Below the pieces are notes generated by a model, which saw only the letters and a list, made by a program, of their open reading frames with translations, ran no database searches and was not told the origin of the DNA. The position numbers and the translations under genes are program-made. Shown here piece by piece: positions 56,805 to 64,000 of a DNA stretch of 64,000 nt. The stretch spans positions 1 through 64,000 of the forward strand of contig NZ_JOAG01000033.1 of assembly GCF_000725485.1 (NCBI RefSeq), read 5' to 3'. Within the stretch, counting starts at the first letter, position 1. The number at the start of each line of letters is the position of its first letter. This DNA is from Nonomuraea candida (lineage in GTDB: Bacteria; Actinomycetota; Actinomycetes; Streptosporangiales; Streptosporangiaceae).

Positions 56805-58064
56805 ATGGCTCTGGCATCCATCTTTGAAAAGATCGTGGGCAACGACACGAACATCTCGTTCACGGCCTACGACGGGAGCAAGGCGGGGCCCGACGGCGCC
56901 GACCTGGCGATCGAGGTCAAGTCCCCGATAGCCGTGGCCTACCTGGCCCAGGCGCCGGGCGAGCTGGGCCTGGCCAGGGCGTACATCTCCGGCCACATCG
57001 ACGTGCAGGGTGACATGTACACCCTGCTCGACCGGATGTGGAACATCACCACCAACGACCTGACCACGTCCGAGAAGCTCGACGCGGTCAAGGCGCTGGG
57101 CGTCAAGCCGCTGCTCATGCGGGTGCCGCCGCCCCCGCAGGAGATGCGCCAGAGCGCGCTGGCCAAGCTGGGCTCCCGGCACGCCAAGCAGCGCGACGCC
57201 GAGGCCATCCACCACCACTACGACGTCTCCAACCGGTTCTACGAGTGGGTGCTCGGCCCGTCCATGGCCTACACGTGCGCCTGCTTCCCGACGGAGGACG
57301 CCACGCTGGAGGAGGCCCAGTACGCCAAGTTCGACCTGGTGGCCCGCAAGCTCGACCTCAAGCCCGGCATGCGCCTGCTCGACGTCGGCTGCGGCTGGGG
57401 CGGCATGGTCATGCACGCCGCCAAGCACTACGGCGTCAAGGCCCTCGGCGTCACCCTCAGCCGCCAGCAGGCCGAGTGGGCGCAGAAGGCGATCGCCGAC
57501 GCGGGGCTGCAGGACCTGGCCGAGGTCCGCTTCATGGACTATCGCGACGTCACCGAGACCGGCTTCGACGCCGTCAGCTCGATCGGCCTGACCGAGCACA
57601 TCGGCAAGGCGAACGTGCCGTCCTACTTCGAGTTCCTCTACGGCAAGCTCCGCCCCGGCGGCCGCATGCTCAACCACTGCATCACCCGGCCGACCGGCAA
57701 GGAGAAGACGTTCAACAAGGGCGGCTTCATCAACCGCTACGTCTTCCCCGACGGCGAGCTGGAGTCGGTGGGCTGGCTGATCAGGCAGATGGAGGACATC
57801 GGCTTCGAGATCCGCCACGAGGAGAACCTGCGCGAGCACTACGCCAAGACCCTCCGCCACTGGTGCGACAACCTCGACGCCAACTGGGAGGACGCGGTCC
57901 AGGAGGTCGGCATGGGCACGGCCCGCGTGTGGGCCCTCTACATGGCCGGCTGCATCGTGGGCTTCGAGCGCAACAAGGTCCAGCTGCACCAGGTGCTCGG
58001 GGTCAAGCTCGACCACGAGGGCCGCTCCGGCGTCCCCCTGCGCCCCGCCACCAACTGGCCCTGA
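56805..58064 (+). CDS. tmsB: Cyclopropane-fatty-acyl-phospholipid synthase family methyltransferase, probable TmsB
   Basis: The 419-residue protein has the N-terminal lipid-binding part of CFA synthases and a SAM-dependent Rossmann domain starting with LLDVGCGWGGMVMHAA at about 191-206. HHHYDVSNRFYEWVLGPSMAYTCACF and GLTEHIGKANVPSYFEF are characteristic. ATG 56805 follows GGAAGG at 7 nt, 5 nt after the tmsA stop. Cyclopropane synthase is the alternative, but adjacency to tmsA favours 10-methylation. Such fatty acids are typical membrane lipids of Streptosporangiaceae and mycobacteria. Confidence 0.87.
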   Translation: MALASIFEKIVGNDTNISFTAYDGSKAGPDGADLAIEVKSPIAVAYLAQAPGELGLARAYISGHIDVQGDMYTLLDRMWNITTNDLTTSEKLDAVKALGVKPLLMRVPPPPQEMRQSALAKLGSRHAKQRDAEAIHHHYDVSNRFYEWVLGPSMAYTCACFPTEDATLEEAQYAKFDLVARKLDLKPGMRLLDVGCGWGGMVMHAAKHYGVKALGVTLSRQQAEWAQKAIADAGLQDLAEVRFMDYRDVTETGFDAVSSIGLTEHIGKANVPSYFEFLYGKLRPGGRMLNHCITRPTGKEKTFNKGGFINRYVFPDGELESVGWLIRQMEDIGFEIRHEENLREHYAKTLRHWCDNLDANWEDAVQEVGMGTARVWALYMAGCIVGFERNKVQLHQVLGVKLDHEGRSGVPLRPATNWP

Positions 58065-58074
58065 CCACCCACCC

Positions 58075-58105
58075 GGCCCACCCGAACCCCGTCCCCGGGT
58101 GGGCC
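58075..58105. terminator. Hairpin terminator after tmsB
   Basis: GGCCCACCCG (58075-58084) pairs perfectly with CGGGTGGGCC (58096-58105) around an 11-nt loop. It lies between tmsB and a convergent gene and may serve both. Confidence 0.75.
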
Positions 58106-58132
58106 ACCGGGCCCGGCAGTGAGCCCGCCGGG

Positions 58133-58597
58133 TCAAAAGGGCTGCATCTGATCGATCACCTTGGCCGCGATTTCCATGATCGCCTCGACCTTGGGTATGT
58201 CCGCACGCACGTCCTCCGTGCTGAACCGAGGGGATCCGAGCCGCGGATACTCGGCTTCGTTTCGTCGGCGCCGCATCCGGTCGAACGGCCGCAAGCTTCT
58301 ACCCAATGGCGGATCCAGCTGGGCGACGACCGCTTCGTACACCGCGATGTGCCCACCTCGGCTGCTTGCTCTCAGCCCCTGGTTCTCCAGAACGGCGGCC
58401 AGTGACTTGCGCGCCGCGTCATACAGCAGCTGATAGGCGCCGATCGGGTCCGACTCCAGCGCCATACGGGCTGTGGCCACGTGCTTTCCCGCCTGCTGCA
58501 ACAGTTCGTCGGCCTGCGCGCGACTCGCTGCCACCTTCTCGAGCTCACCGCGGCCGAGCATGCCTTCGACCGCGGCGCGGCCCTGTTCCCATCTCAT
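58133..58597 (-). CDS. HEPN-domain protein, probable toxin of a HEPN/MNT-like pair
   Basis: The 154-residue all-helical protein has a HEPN-type end: RRRRNEAEYPRL, with Arg112, Asn113 and Tyr117 in the RNxxxY arrangement of HEPN/MNT toxins (these act as RNases or are AMPylated by the partner). AKxxLxAAxxALxxDPxGAYQLLYDAARKSLAAVLENQGL forms the typical long helix pair. Its ATG overlaps the stop of the nucleotidyltransferase gene by 4 nt. Toxicity has not been shown; the family role is known and the assignment here is inferred. Confidence 0.78.
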   Translation of the reverse strand: MRWEQGRAAVEGMLGRGELEKVAASRAQADELLQQAGKHVATARMALESDPIGAYQLLYDAARKSLAAVLENQGLRASSRGGHIAVYEAVVAQLDPPLGRSLRPFDRMRRRRNEAEYPRLGSPRFSTEDVRADIPKVEAIMEIAAKVIDQMQPF

Positions 58598-59190
58598 CGA
58601 TTCTCACTATGGTCGAGTTTGAGACGTACGAGCGGCCGAGCCTTGATGGTCTGCAGGAAGGGATCGTCCTTGGACGACGCCCATTCCTCTCGGCTCAGCC
58701 GGCGGATGTTCACTTCCCTCCCGAGCCGTGCCTCCGCTGTCCTGGCGATGTCGTAGAGGTCGTCTTCATCGGCCGTGCCTACGACGAGGACGTCCACGTC
58801 ATGAGGCACTCTTCCGGCCATCCCTGAGTACCGAGCCGCCCAAGAACCGTAGATGTAGGCCTCCTCCACGCCATCGACCCTGGCCAGGTGTTCGCCCAGC
58901 ACGGCCACCGGGCCATAGGTCAGGGCGAGCAGCTCGGTCAGAGGACGGGCCACGACCACGTCGGTGTCCGCCCGGACCATGCGCATGTTGCCGATCTTGC
59001 GCGTCACGAGCAGGCCTGCGGCGGTCAGGCGGTCCACCTCGCGGGTCACCGTGGCCTGTGAGACCTCGAACCTCTTCGCCAGCTGGACCTGTGCGTACTC
59101 TTCCTCAGGATGCAAGAACAACCAGGCCAGAAGTTCACCCTGGAAGGGAGAGCGCAACAGAGGAAGCAGCATGGATGGCGGTTCTTTCAT
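58594..59190 (-). CDS. MNT-type nucleotidyltransferase fused to an N-terminal HTH, probable antitoxin
   Basis: The 198-residue protein has an ArsR/MarR-like winged HTH at about 30-70 (AQVQLAKRFEVSQATVTREVDRLTAAGLLVTRKIGNMR) and a minimal nucleotidyltransferase domain (100-198) with GSWAAR (Gly115-Ser116) and DVDVLVVG (Asp131, Asp133), the GSX-DXD pattern of MNT. MNT antitoxins AMPylate or block their HEPN partner; here the HTH probably adds DNA binding and autoregulation. ATG 59190 is preferred over TTG 59220 because TATCTT lies 7 nt upstream, as for a leaderless mRNA, and the longer form would start in that promoter. Confidence 0.78.
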   Translation of the reverse strand: MKEPPSMLLPLLRSPFQGELLAWLFLHPEEEYAQVQLAKRFEVSQATVTREVDRLTAAGLLVTRKIGNMRMVRADTDVVVARPLTELLALTYGPVAVLGEHLARVDGVEEAYIYGSWAARYSGMAGRVPHDVDVLVVGTADEDDLYDIARTAEARLGREVNIRRLSREEWASSKDDPFLQTIKARPLVRLKLDHSENR

Positions 59191-59191
59191 A

Positions 59192-59221
59192 AACTGAAAG
59201 ATAGCTTGCAGTTCATGCAAG
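59192..59221. promoter_or_regulatory. MNT/HEPN promoter with two overlapping palindromes
   Basis: AACTGAAAG (59192-59200) and CTTGCAGTT (59205-59213) are near-perfect inverted arms (one mismatch) around ATAG, covering the minus-strand -10 TATCTT (59203-59198). A second repeat CTTGCA-GTTCA-TGCAAG (59205-59221) has perfect 6-bp arms. They lie immediately before the ATG 59190 and are the likely operator for the HTH domain. Confidence 0.65.
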
Positions 59222-59377
59222 TTCCGTAGAGCCCGCCTGGTCGGCGGAGGGTGCCGAGCGGCGTTGCCGGTCCTTGGCGTGTCGCCCCTTGCTGGGGCGT
59301 TGCTCGTCGGAGCCGGACTCCTCCTGGGTCTCCTGCGGCTGCTCCTTGCCGATGGGGGGCTTGGCGTGCCTGCCCAC
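59213..59377 (-). CDS. Small basic protein with two GRHAK repeats
   Basis: This 54-residue frame begins GTG 59377, preceded by AAGGAG with a 6-nt gap. The product is hydrophilic and disordered-looking: VGRHAKPPIGKEQPQ and SKGRHAKDRQRR each contain GRHAK, with an acidic Gln/Glu/Ser middle. It ends at 59213, inside the promoter region of the MNT gene. A possible promoter is TTGCCC (plus-strand 59438-59443 as GGGCAA), 18 nt, TACGGT (59414-59419 as ACCGTA). I do not recognise the family; good SD and codon use are the only support. Confidence 0.5.
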   Translation of the reverse strand: MGRHAKPPIGKEQPQETQEESGSDEQRPSKGRHAKDRQRRSAPSADQAGSTELA

Positions 59378-59537
59378 GTCGTTCTCCTTCACTTCTCCCT
59401 ACTGCTTAAAGTGACCGTATGGCTACAGTCAGCGCCGGGGCAAGCGAGAAAGCTGAAAGGTGAACGATTTTCCGGCCCCGTGATCGTCCCGGTGATCGGC
59501 CCGGTGCGGGAGGGGCCGATCACCGGTGGGGGCGGGG

Positions 59538-60824
59538 TCACGCCGGGGTGCAGGGGGTGCCGTTCAGGGTGAAGGCGGAGGGCTTGGCGGTGTCGCCGCC
59601 GTGGGTGGCCTGGAAGCCGAACGACGCCGACGCGCCCGGTGCGATCGTGCCGTTGTAGGCGACGTTCCTGGCCGTCACCTGGCCGCTGCCCGGGGAGATC
59701 GCCGCGTTCCAGGCGGAGGTGATCGTCTGGCCGGCGGGCAGGGTGAAGGCCAGGCTCCAGGAGGTGAGCTGCGCGCCGCCGGTGTTGGCGACGGTGACCG
59801 CGGCCGTGTAGCCGGTGTTCCACGTGTTCATCGTGTACGTGACCCGGCAGTCCCCGGGCGGGGGCGTGACCGTGGGCGTGATGGTCGGGCCGGGGCCGCC
59901 GCCCTCCGACAGGCCGAAGAAGTCGACGGCCATGGCCGCCATCCCGCTCTGCGGCAGGTCGTGGCCCACGCCCTGCAAACTGATCGCCTCGACCGGGGGC
60001 CTGGCGCCGGTGCCGCCGTACCGGGTCCTGGTCCAGCCGGACCCGGGCTGGTCGGTGAGGCTGGGCGTCTGGCTCAGGCCGTGGACGTTGGTCCACTGCT
60101 TGATCTGCTCCTGGAAGTTCGGATAGCGCAGGGTGGCGTCCTCGGTGCCGTGCCAGATCTGCATGCGCGGCCGCGGCCCACTGTAGCCGGGGTACGCGGC
60201 GCGTACCTGGTCGCCCCACTGCTGCGCGGTCTTGACGAGCCGGCCGTTGGCGCACGTGCTGTTCCAGCTCGACCCGTCGGTGGTGGCGAAGCAGCCGAAC
60301 GGCACGCCCATGAACGACGCCCCCGCCCGGAACACGTCCGGGTACGCGCCGATCAGCACGTTCGTCATCATGCCGCCGGAGGAGGCGCCGGTCACGTAGG
60401 TGCGCTCGGGGTCGGCGTTGTGGCGCTGCTGCACGTACCTGACCATGGACACGATGCCCACCGGGTCGCTGCCGCCGTTGTGCGTGAGCGCCTGCGGCGA
60501 GGAGACGTCGAAGCAGGACCCGCTCCTGGTCGCCGAGGGATAGACGACGATGAACTTGTACCGGTCGGCCAGCGCGGCGAACTCGGTGCCCGCATGGAAG
60601 GCGGGGCCGGAGCCGGTGCAGTAGTGCACGGCCACCAGCAGGGGCGGTCTGGCGCCGACGCCGTCGGGGACGTACAGGTGCATGCGTAAGCCGGTGGGGT
60701 TCGCGCCGAACCCCGTCACCTCGGTGAGCTGGGCGGACGCCGCCGGAGGCGCGGTGACCAGGGCGGTGATCACCAGCGCCGCGGCGGCCATGAGGGCGCT
60801 TGCTATGCGAGCTTTCAGCTTCAT
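59538..60824 (-). CDS. Secreted CE1/PHB-depolymerase-family esterase with C-terminal CBM2
   Basis: The 428-residue exported esterase has a signal peptide at 1-31 (cleavage after ASA), then an alpha/beta hydrolase of the LpqC/acetylxylan-feruloyl esterase group: nucleophile Ser148 in TGASSGGMMT, THNGGSDPVGIVSMVRYVQ and a late GVGHDLPQSG with the catalytic His. A Thr/Pro linker (TPTVTPPPG) leads to a carbohydrate-binding module family 2 at about 335-428 (CRVTYTMNTWNTGYTAAVTVANTG). It probably deacylates xylan bound to cellulose. ATG 60824 follows AGAGGA at 6 nt. Confidence 0.87.
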   Translation of the reverse strand: MKLKARIASALMAAAALVITALVTAPPAASAQLTEVTGFGANPTGLRMHLYVPDGVGARPPLLVAVHYCTGSGPAFHAGTEFAALADRYKFIVVYPSATRSGSCFDVSSPQALTHNGGSDPVGIVSMVRYVQQRHNADPERTYVTGASSGGMMTNVLIGAYPDVFRAGASFMGVPFGCFATTDGSSWNSTCANGRLVKTAQQWGDQVRAAYPGYSGPRPRMQIWHGTEDATLRYPNFQEQIKQWTNVHGLSQTPSLTDQPGSGWTRTRYGGTGARPPVEAISLQGVGHDLPQSGMAAMAVDFFGLSEGGGPGPTITPTVTPPPGDCRVTYTMNTWNTGYTAAVTVANTGGAQLTSWSLAFTLPAGQTITSAWNAAISPGSGQVTARNVAYNGTIAPGASASFGFQATHGGDTAKPSAFTLNGTPCTPA

Positions 60825-60845
60825 CGAGTTCCTCTCGCTCGGCAG

Positions 60846-60970
60846 CCGAAATATTGCGAGTGTCCACAGAAAATTTCGGCACCGCAACAGGCCAGGTGCG
60901 GGCAGAGGAGCGGAGGAGTCTTGAGCTGGGGAGAGGCCAGGAGGAGAGGCTAGGGCGGGCTGAAACTTTC
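60846..60970 (-). promoter_or_regulatory. GAAANTTTC boxes upstream of the esterase gene
   Basis: Two perfect GAAANTTTC palindromes are present: GAAAATTTC at 60869-60877 and GAAACTTTC at 60962-60970. CCGAAATATT (60846-60855) and AAAATTTCGG (60870-60879) also form a 9/10 inverted repeat. Similar GAAA/TTTC inverted repeats control xylanase genes in Streptomyces; carbon-source repression here is inferred. Confidence 0.45.
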
Positions 60971-60995
60971 GGCGTGGCAGGAGGCGTTCACGCCG

Positions 60996-61946
60996 TCATG
61001 ATCGCGCCAGCTCGTCGAGCGTGGTGGTGAGTCCGGTCCAGGCCGTCTCGGCATCCGGCGTGCCGGCGTGGGGCGAGCGGAACCACTCCACGAACTCCAC
61101 CACGTCGTTCAGCGCCCACCGCAGCCGGTACAGCGCCAGCGCGTCCCGGTCCACGGCCCGGCCCGCCGCCTCCGCGTAGCGCTCCAGGTCGTCCTCGCCG
61201 CGAACCACCAGCCACAGGTCGCGCTCCGGCGCCGCCGTCCCGACCGTGTCCCAGTCCACCAGCAGGAGCCGGTCGCCCCCGGCGCGCAGCAGGTTGCCGG
61301 GGTGGGGCTCCCCGTGGGTCACCACCTGCTCCCTCGGCTTGGCCGCCAGGCGGTCGAGCTCCGCCAGCCCGCGCCGCAGCGTCCCGGCGTGCGCGGCGAT
61401 CAGCTCCTGTGCCGGGCGCGAGTACGGGCCGCCGAGCCAGGGGCTCGAAGGGCCGTCCAGGGCCTGCTCCAGCCCGGCCCGCCCGGTCAGCTCCACCGGG
61501 CGCGCCGGGGTGGACAGGGGCGGGGGCGTGGCGTGCAGCTCGGCCAGCAGGTCGATGACGCGGGCGCGCTCGCCGGCGGGCAGCTCGTCGCCGAAGTGGC
61601 CGGCCCGGCCCTCCTCGTACGGGAACACGCTCATGGCGTGACGATGCCGGTCCAGCCGGCGCAGCACCGAGCCGTCGCAGGCGCGCAGCGGGGCGACGAC
61701 GAAGCCCAGGCCCGCCTCCTCGCGCAGCGTCGCCGCCGTCTCCATGGCCGGCCGCAGCCCGTCGTACGTCTGCCGCCGCACGTCCGCCACCGTGACGAAC
61801 CACCGCCGCCCGGTCCGCTCGGCCGCGATCCAGTGGAAGTCCCCGAACCCGACCGGCGCGTAGTCCAGCCGGACCGCCTCGATGCCCCAGGCACGCAGCG
61901 CGGGCCGCAACAGTGCTTCGTCGAAGTCGTCCGGTCGATCTCGCAT
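60996..61946 (-). CDS. APH-family phosphotransferase
   Basis: The 316-residue APH/choline-kinase-fold protein has the catalytic loop THGEPHPGNLLR (His-Gly-Glu variant) and LLVDWDTVGTAAPERDLW as the metal-binding segment. It resembles viomycin phosphotransferase-like proteins and spectinomycin phosphotransferases, but resistance cannot be inferred. ATG 61946 has TAGGTT 7 nt upstream and no close SD, as for a leaderless mRNA. Confidence 0.82.
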   Translation of the reverse strand: MRDRPDDFDEALLRPALRAWGIEAVRLDYAPVGFGDFHWIAAERTGRRWFVTVADVRRQTYDGLRPAMETAATLREEAGLGFVVAPLRACDGSVLRRLDRHRHAMSVFPYEEGRAGHFGDELPAGERARVIDLLAELHATPPPLSTPARPVELTGRAGLEQALDGPSSPWLGGPYSRPAQELIAAHAGTLRRGLAELDRLAAKPREQVVTHGEPHPGNLLRAGGDRLLLVDWDTVGTAAPERDLWLVVRGEDDLERYAEAAGRAVDRDALALYRLRWALNDVVEFVEWFRSPHAGTPDAETAWTGLTTTLDELARS

Positions 61947-61953
61947 GACCGGC

Positions 61954-61959
61954 AACCTA
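61954..61959 (-). promoter_or_regulatory. Putative -10 of a leaderless mRNA (TAGGTT)
   Basis: TAGGTT on the minus strand lies 7 nt before ATG 61946. Confidence 0.35.
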
Positions 61960-62063
61960 CCGCCCCGCACCCACCCCAAGCAGCCCGGGCGGCAGGCCGT
62001 GCGCGGACGGTGCGGGGCCGGTCGGGGCGCCCGCGCCGTCCGTGCTCCGGCGGATCGGGCCCG

Positions 62064-63599
62064 CTAGCGCAGTTCGCGCTTGAGGATCTTGCCCGTGGCC
62101 GTCATCGGCAGGGCGTCGCGGAACTCGATGATCCTGGGGTACTTGTAGGCCGCCATGTTCTCCTTGGCCCAGGCGATCAGCTCGTCCTCGGTGATCGTGG
62201 CGTCGGGGTTGCGGATCACGTACGCCTTGACCTCCTCGCCGTGCGAGTCGTGCGGCACGCCCACGACGGCGGCCAGCGACACGGCCTCGTGGGTCATGAG
62301 GACCTCTTCGACCTCGCGCGGGTAGACGTTGAACCCGCCCCGGATGATCATGTCCTTGGCCCGGTCGATGATCGAGTAGTAGCCGTCGGCGTCGCGCGTG
62401 GCGATGTCGCCGGTGCGGAACCAGCCGTCCTTCATGACCTCCGCGGTCGCCTCGGGACGGCCGTAGTAGCCCTTCATGATGTTGTGGCCGCGGATGGCGA
62501 TCTCGCCGGGGCCCTCGCCCTCGACGGTCTTCCAGTCGCCGTCGACCAGCTTCATCTCCACGCCCCAGATCGGGGTGCCGATCGTGCCGGGCTTGCTGGG
62601 CCGGCCGAGCTGGTTGAAGCAGGCCACCGGGGAGGTCTCCGACAGGCCGTACCCCTCCAGGATGCCGATGCCGAACGTCTGCTCGAAGTCCTTGAGCACC
62701 TCCACCGGCGCCGCCGCGCCGCCCGAGACGGCCACCTGCAGCGAGCGCGGCACCTCCACGCCCTCGGCGTGGATCTTCGTGAGCATGCCCCAGTACATGG
62801 TGGGCACCCCCGCGAAGTACGTCACGTTCTCCTTGGCCATGAGCGCCAGGGCCTCGCCGGGGTCGAAGCGCGGCATCAGCACGATCGTGGAGCCGCGCAG
62901 GAAGCCGGTGTTCATGACGGTCGTCTGGCCGAAGGAGTGGAACAGCGGCAGCACCGCCAGGTAGGTGTCGCCGCCCTCGGTGCGGGGGAACATGCGGTCG
63001 CTGATGATGGCGTTCATCAGCATGTTCTGGTGGGTGAGCTCGGCGCCCTTGGGCCGGCCCGTGGTGCCCGAGGTGTAGAGGATGACGGCCGTGTCGTCGG
63101 GCGAGGTCTGCACGGTCTCGAACTCGCTCGCCATCCCGCCCAGCGCGGCCCAGAACGACTCGCCGTACTTCGACTCGGTGGCCAGCGGCGTCGCGGGCAG
63201 GACGAAGAAGTGCTCGCAACCCTCGGCGGCCTCGAAGCCGGCCTTGCCGCGCTCGCCCAGCGGCAGCTCGGGCGTGCCCTCGAAGCAGAACAGCGCCTTG
63301 GCGTCGCTGTCGTCGAGGTGGTAGGCGATCTCCCGGGACTGGAGGAGGACGTTGAGCGGGACCACCGTCGCGCCGGTCTTCAGGATGCCGAAGTAGACGA
63401 ACGGGAAGTACGGCAGGTTCGGGCAGGCCACCGCCACCTTGTCCCCCTTGCCGATTCCGCGTGTCACCAGGAGGTTCGCGACCTGGTTCGCTACGGTGTC
63501 GATCATGGAGTACGGCAGCCGCATGTCGCCGAAGACGATCGCGGTGCCGTCAGGGGTGTTCCTGGCGCTGTCCTCCAGGACGACCGACAGGTTGAGCAT
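62064..63599 (-). CDS. Long-chain fatty acid-CoA ligase (FadD-type)
   Basis: The 511-residue ANL-superfamily enzyme activates a fatty acid with ATP and CoA. It contains the AMP-binding loop YTSGTTGRPKGAEL, YGLSETSPVACF, GWFRTGDIATRDADGYYSIIDRAKD, GGFNVYPREVEEV and the C-terminal catalytic Lys in TATGKILKREL. It is somewhat short for FadD (often 540-600) and fits the medium/long-chain ligase class. Start ATG 63599 with GGAGGA upstream. It is divergent from a GMC oxidoreductase and may share its control region. Confidence 0.9.
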   Translation of the reverse strand: MLNLSVVLEDSARNTPDGTAIVFGDMRLPYSMIDTVANQVANLLVTRGIGKGDKVAVACPNLPYFPFVYFGILKTGATVVPLNVLLQSREIAYHLDDSDAKALFCFEGTPELPLGERGKAGFEAAEGCEHFFVLPATPLATESKYGESFWAALGGMASEFETVQTSPDDTAVILYTSGTTGRPKGAELTHQNMLMNAIISDRMFPRTEGGDTYLAVLPLFHSFGQTTVMNTGFLRGSTIVLMPRFDPGEALALMAKENVTYFAGVPTMYWGMLTKIHAEGVEVPRSLQVAVSGGAAAPVEVLKDFEQTFGIGILEGYGLSETSPVACFNQLGRPSKPGTIGTPIWGVEMKLVDGDWKTVEGEGPGEIAIRGHNIMKGYYGRPEATAEVMKDGWFRTGDIATRDADGYYSIIDRAKDMIIRGGFNVYPREVEEVLMTHEAVSLAAVVGVPHDSHGEEVKAYVIRNPDATITEDELIAWAKENMAAYKYPRIIEFRDALPMTATGKILKRELR

Positions 63600-63708
63600 G
63601 ACGCCTATTCCTCCCTAGAGACCGATTGCCGCCATCTTCGCAGTACCCGCATACCGACTGGTAGGTAACTCAGGTCACAAGTGCATATGGACGAGGCCCA
63701 TAGGCGTG

Positions 63709-63732
63709 AAGTAAGCAAGTAGGAAGTTACTT
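63709..63732. promoter_or_regulatory. Inverted repeat between acyl-CoA ligase and GMC oxidoreductase genes
   Basis: AAGTAA (63709-63714) and TTACTT (63727-63732) form an inverted repeat with a 12-nt spacer, just before the GMC start. TTACTTACC also occurs in the TetR operator at 49080-49099. A GGTAGGTAAC element at 63659-63668 lies nearer the ligase gene. Cognate regulator unknown. Confidence 0.45.
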
Positions 63733-63750
63733 ACCCCTTGGAGGGGTGTT

Positions 63751-64000
63751 ATGGAGTACGACTATGTGATCGTCGGGGCGGGCTCGGCCGGTTGCGTGCT
63801 GGCCGGCAAGTTGTCGGAGGACCCCGGCATATCGGTGGCGCTGATCGAGGCGGGCGGCAAGGACGACAAGCTCGAGATCAAGATGCCCGCCGGCTTCGCC
63901 AAGCTGTTCAAGACCGAGTACGACTGGAACTACACCACGGCCAAACAGAGCGAGATGTCCGGCCGGGAGCTGTACTGGCCGCGCGGCCGCGTGCTGGGCG
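63751..64000 (+). CDS. GMC-family oxidoreductase (choline dehydrogenase-like), 3' end cut by window
   Basis: The visible 83 residues begin MEYDYVIVGAGSAGCVLAGKLSED, the FAD-binding Rossmann motif of glucose-methanol-choline oxidoreductases, followed by IEAGG and a KTEYDWNYTTAKQ segment and SGRELYWPRGRVLG, the GMC signature 1 region. Choline dehydrogenase or a long-chain alcohol dehydrogenase are the nearest models. ATG 63751 follows GGAGGGG. The frame is open at the window end. Confidence 0.88.
   Translation, partial: MEYDYVIVGAGSAGCVLAGKLSEDPGISVALIEAGGKDDKLEIKMPAGFAKLFKTEYDWNYTTAKQSEMSGRELYWPRGRVLG

Noticed and set aside
59264..59572. Plus-strand 102-codon frame with a Leu-rich start
   Set aside because: It overlaps the better supported minus-strand small ORF and the end of the esterase gene and has no SD; the Leu-rich part is the antisense of a Lys/Gln/Glu-rich peptide.

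Overview
The window is a GC-rich (roughly 70% GC by eye) actinobacterial chromosome segment. High-GC codon use, many GTG starts, GlxA, TetR and LacI regulators, a PASTA-less Ser/Thr kinase, a GuaB1-type CBS enzyme, an ATP-dependent DNA ligase of the mycobacterial LigB type and a TmsA/TmsB pair for 10-methyl fatty acids fit a mycelial actinomycete. A Streptosporangiaceae genus such as Nonomuraea is my guess, not something the sequence proves. I see no transposase, integrase, phage gene, CRISPR array or rRNA; one tRNA-Ala(GGC) is present.

Layout. 1-12748 is a pentose-uptake and L-arabinose block: the end of a sugar-binding protein gene, a YtfR/YtfT/YjfF-like ABC transporter, a second ChvE/MmsA/MmsB-like transporter, a LacI-family regulator (AraR-like) and araB-araD-araA. 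LacI-type palindromes lie on the promoter of the second transporter and across the araB start codon. 12745-18319 holds a PLDc_N membrane peptide, an alditol-oxidase-like flavoprotein, a DUF3224 protein, a VWA lipoprotein and an asparagine-synthetase-like amide ligase with a degraded glutaminase domain. 18288-20358 is a tight operon of type III polyketide synthase, ICMT-type methyltransferase and TIGR03086 protein, divergent from a GlxA regulator. 21434-30003 carries a methyltransferase, a TetR/MFS efflux pair around a 20-bp palindrome, tRNA-Ala, a VOC/PNPOx-like operon linked by repeated TCTAACG sites to an ABATE/CGNR putative regulator, a GlxA regulator, an MFS/PTH2 pair.

30073-48374 is mostly housekeeping or conserved-unknown genes: DUF3616, FtsH, DUF937, Maf, EI24, DUF4260, DUF4192, DUF1707/DUF4870, an APH-type kinase, an RlpA-like protein, DNA ligase, FKBP, SDR, GuaB1 and a GyrI-like protein. 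Several gaps hold short GC-rich tandem repeats, and two proteins (an APH and an SDR) carry low-complexity insertions that look like the same kind of repeat expansion inside genes.

48507-58064 carries a TetR/FAD-monooxygenase pair with two inverted operators, a cytochrome P450 with an alpha-methylacyl-CoA racemase-like partner, a Ser/Thr kinase overlapping a 2-hydroxyacid dehydrogenase, and tmsA-tmsB. 58133-59377 is a HEPN/MNT toxin-antitoxin-like pair with an HTH fused to the nucleotidyltransferase, preceded by a small unlisted ORF. 59538-64000 ends with a secreted CE1 esterase-CBM2, an APH-family protein, an acyl-CoA ligase and a divergent GMC oxidoreductase cut by the window end. A recurrent pattern across the window is a TANNNT box 6-8 nt before a start codon with no Shine-Dalgarno, which suggests many leaderless mRNAs.
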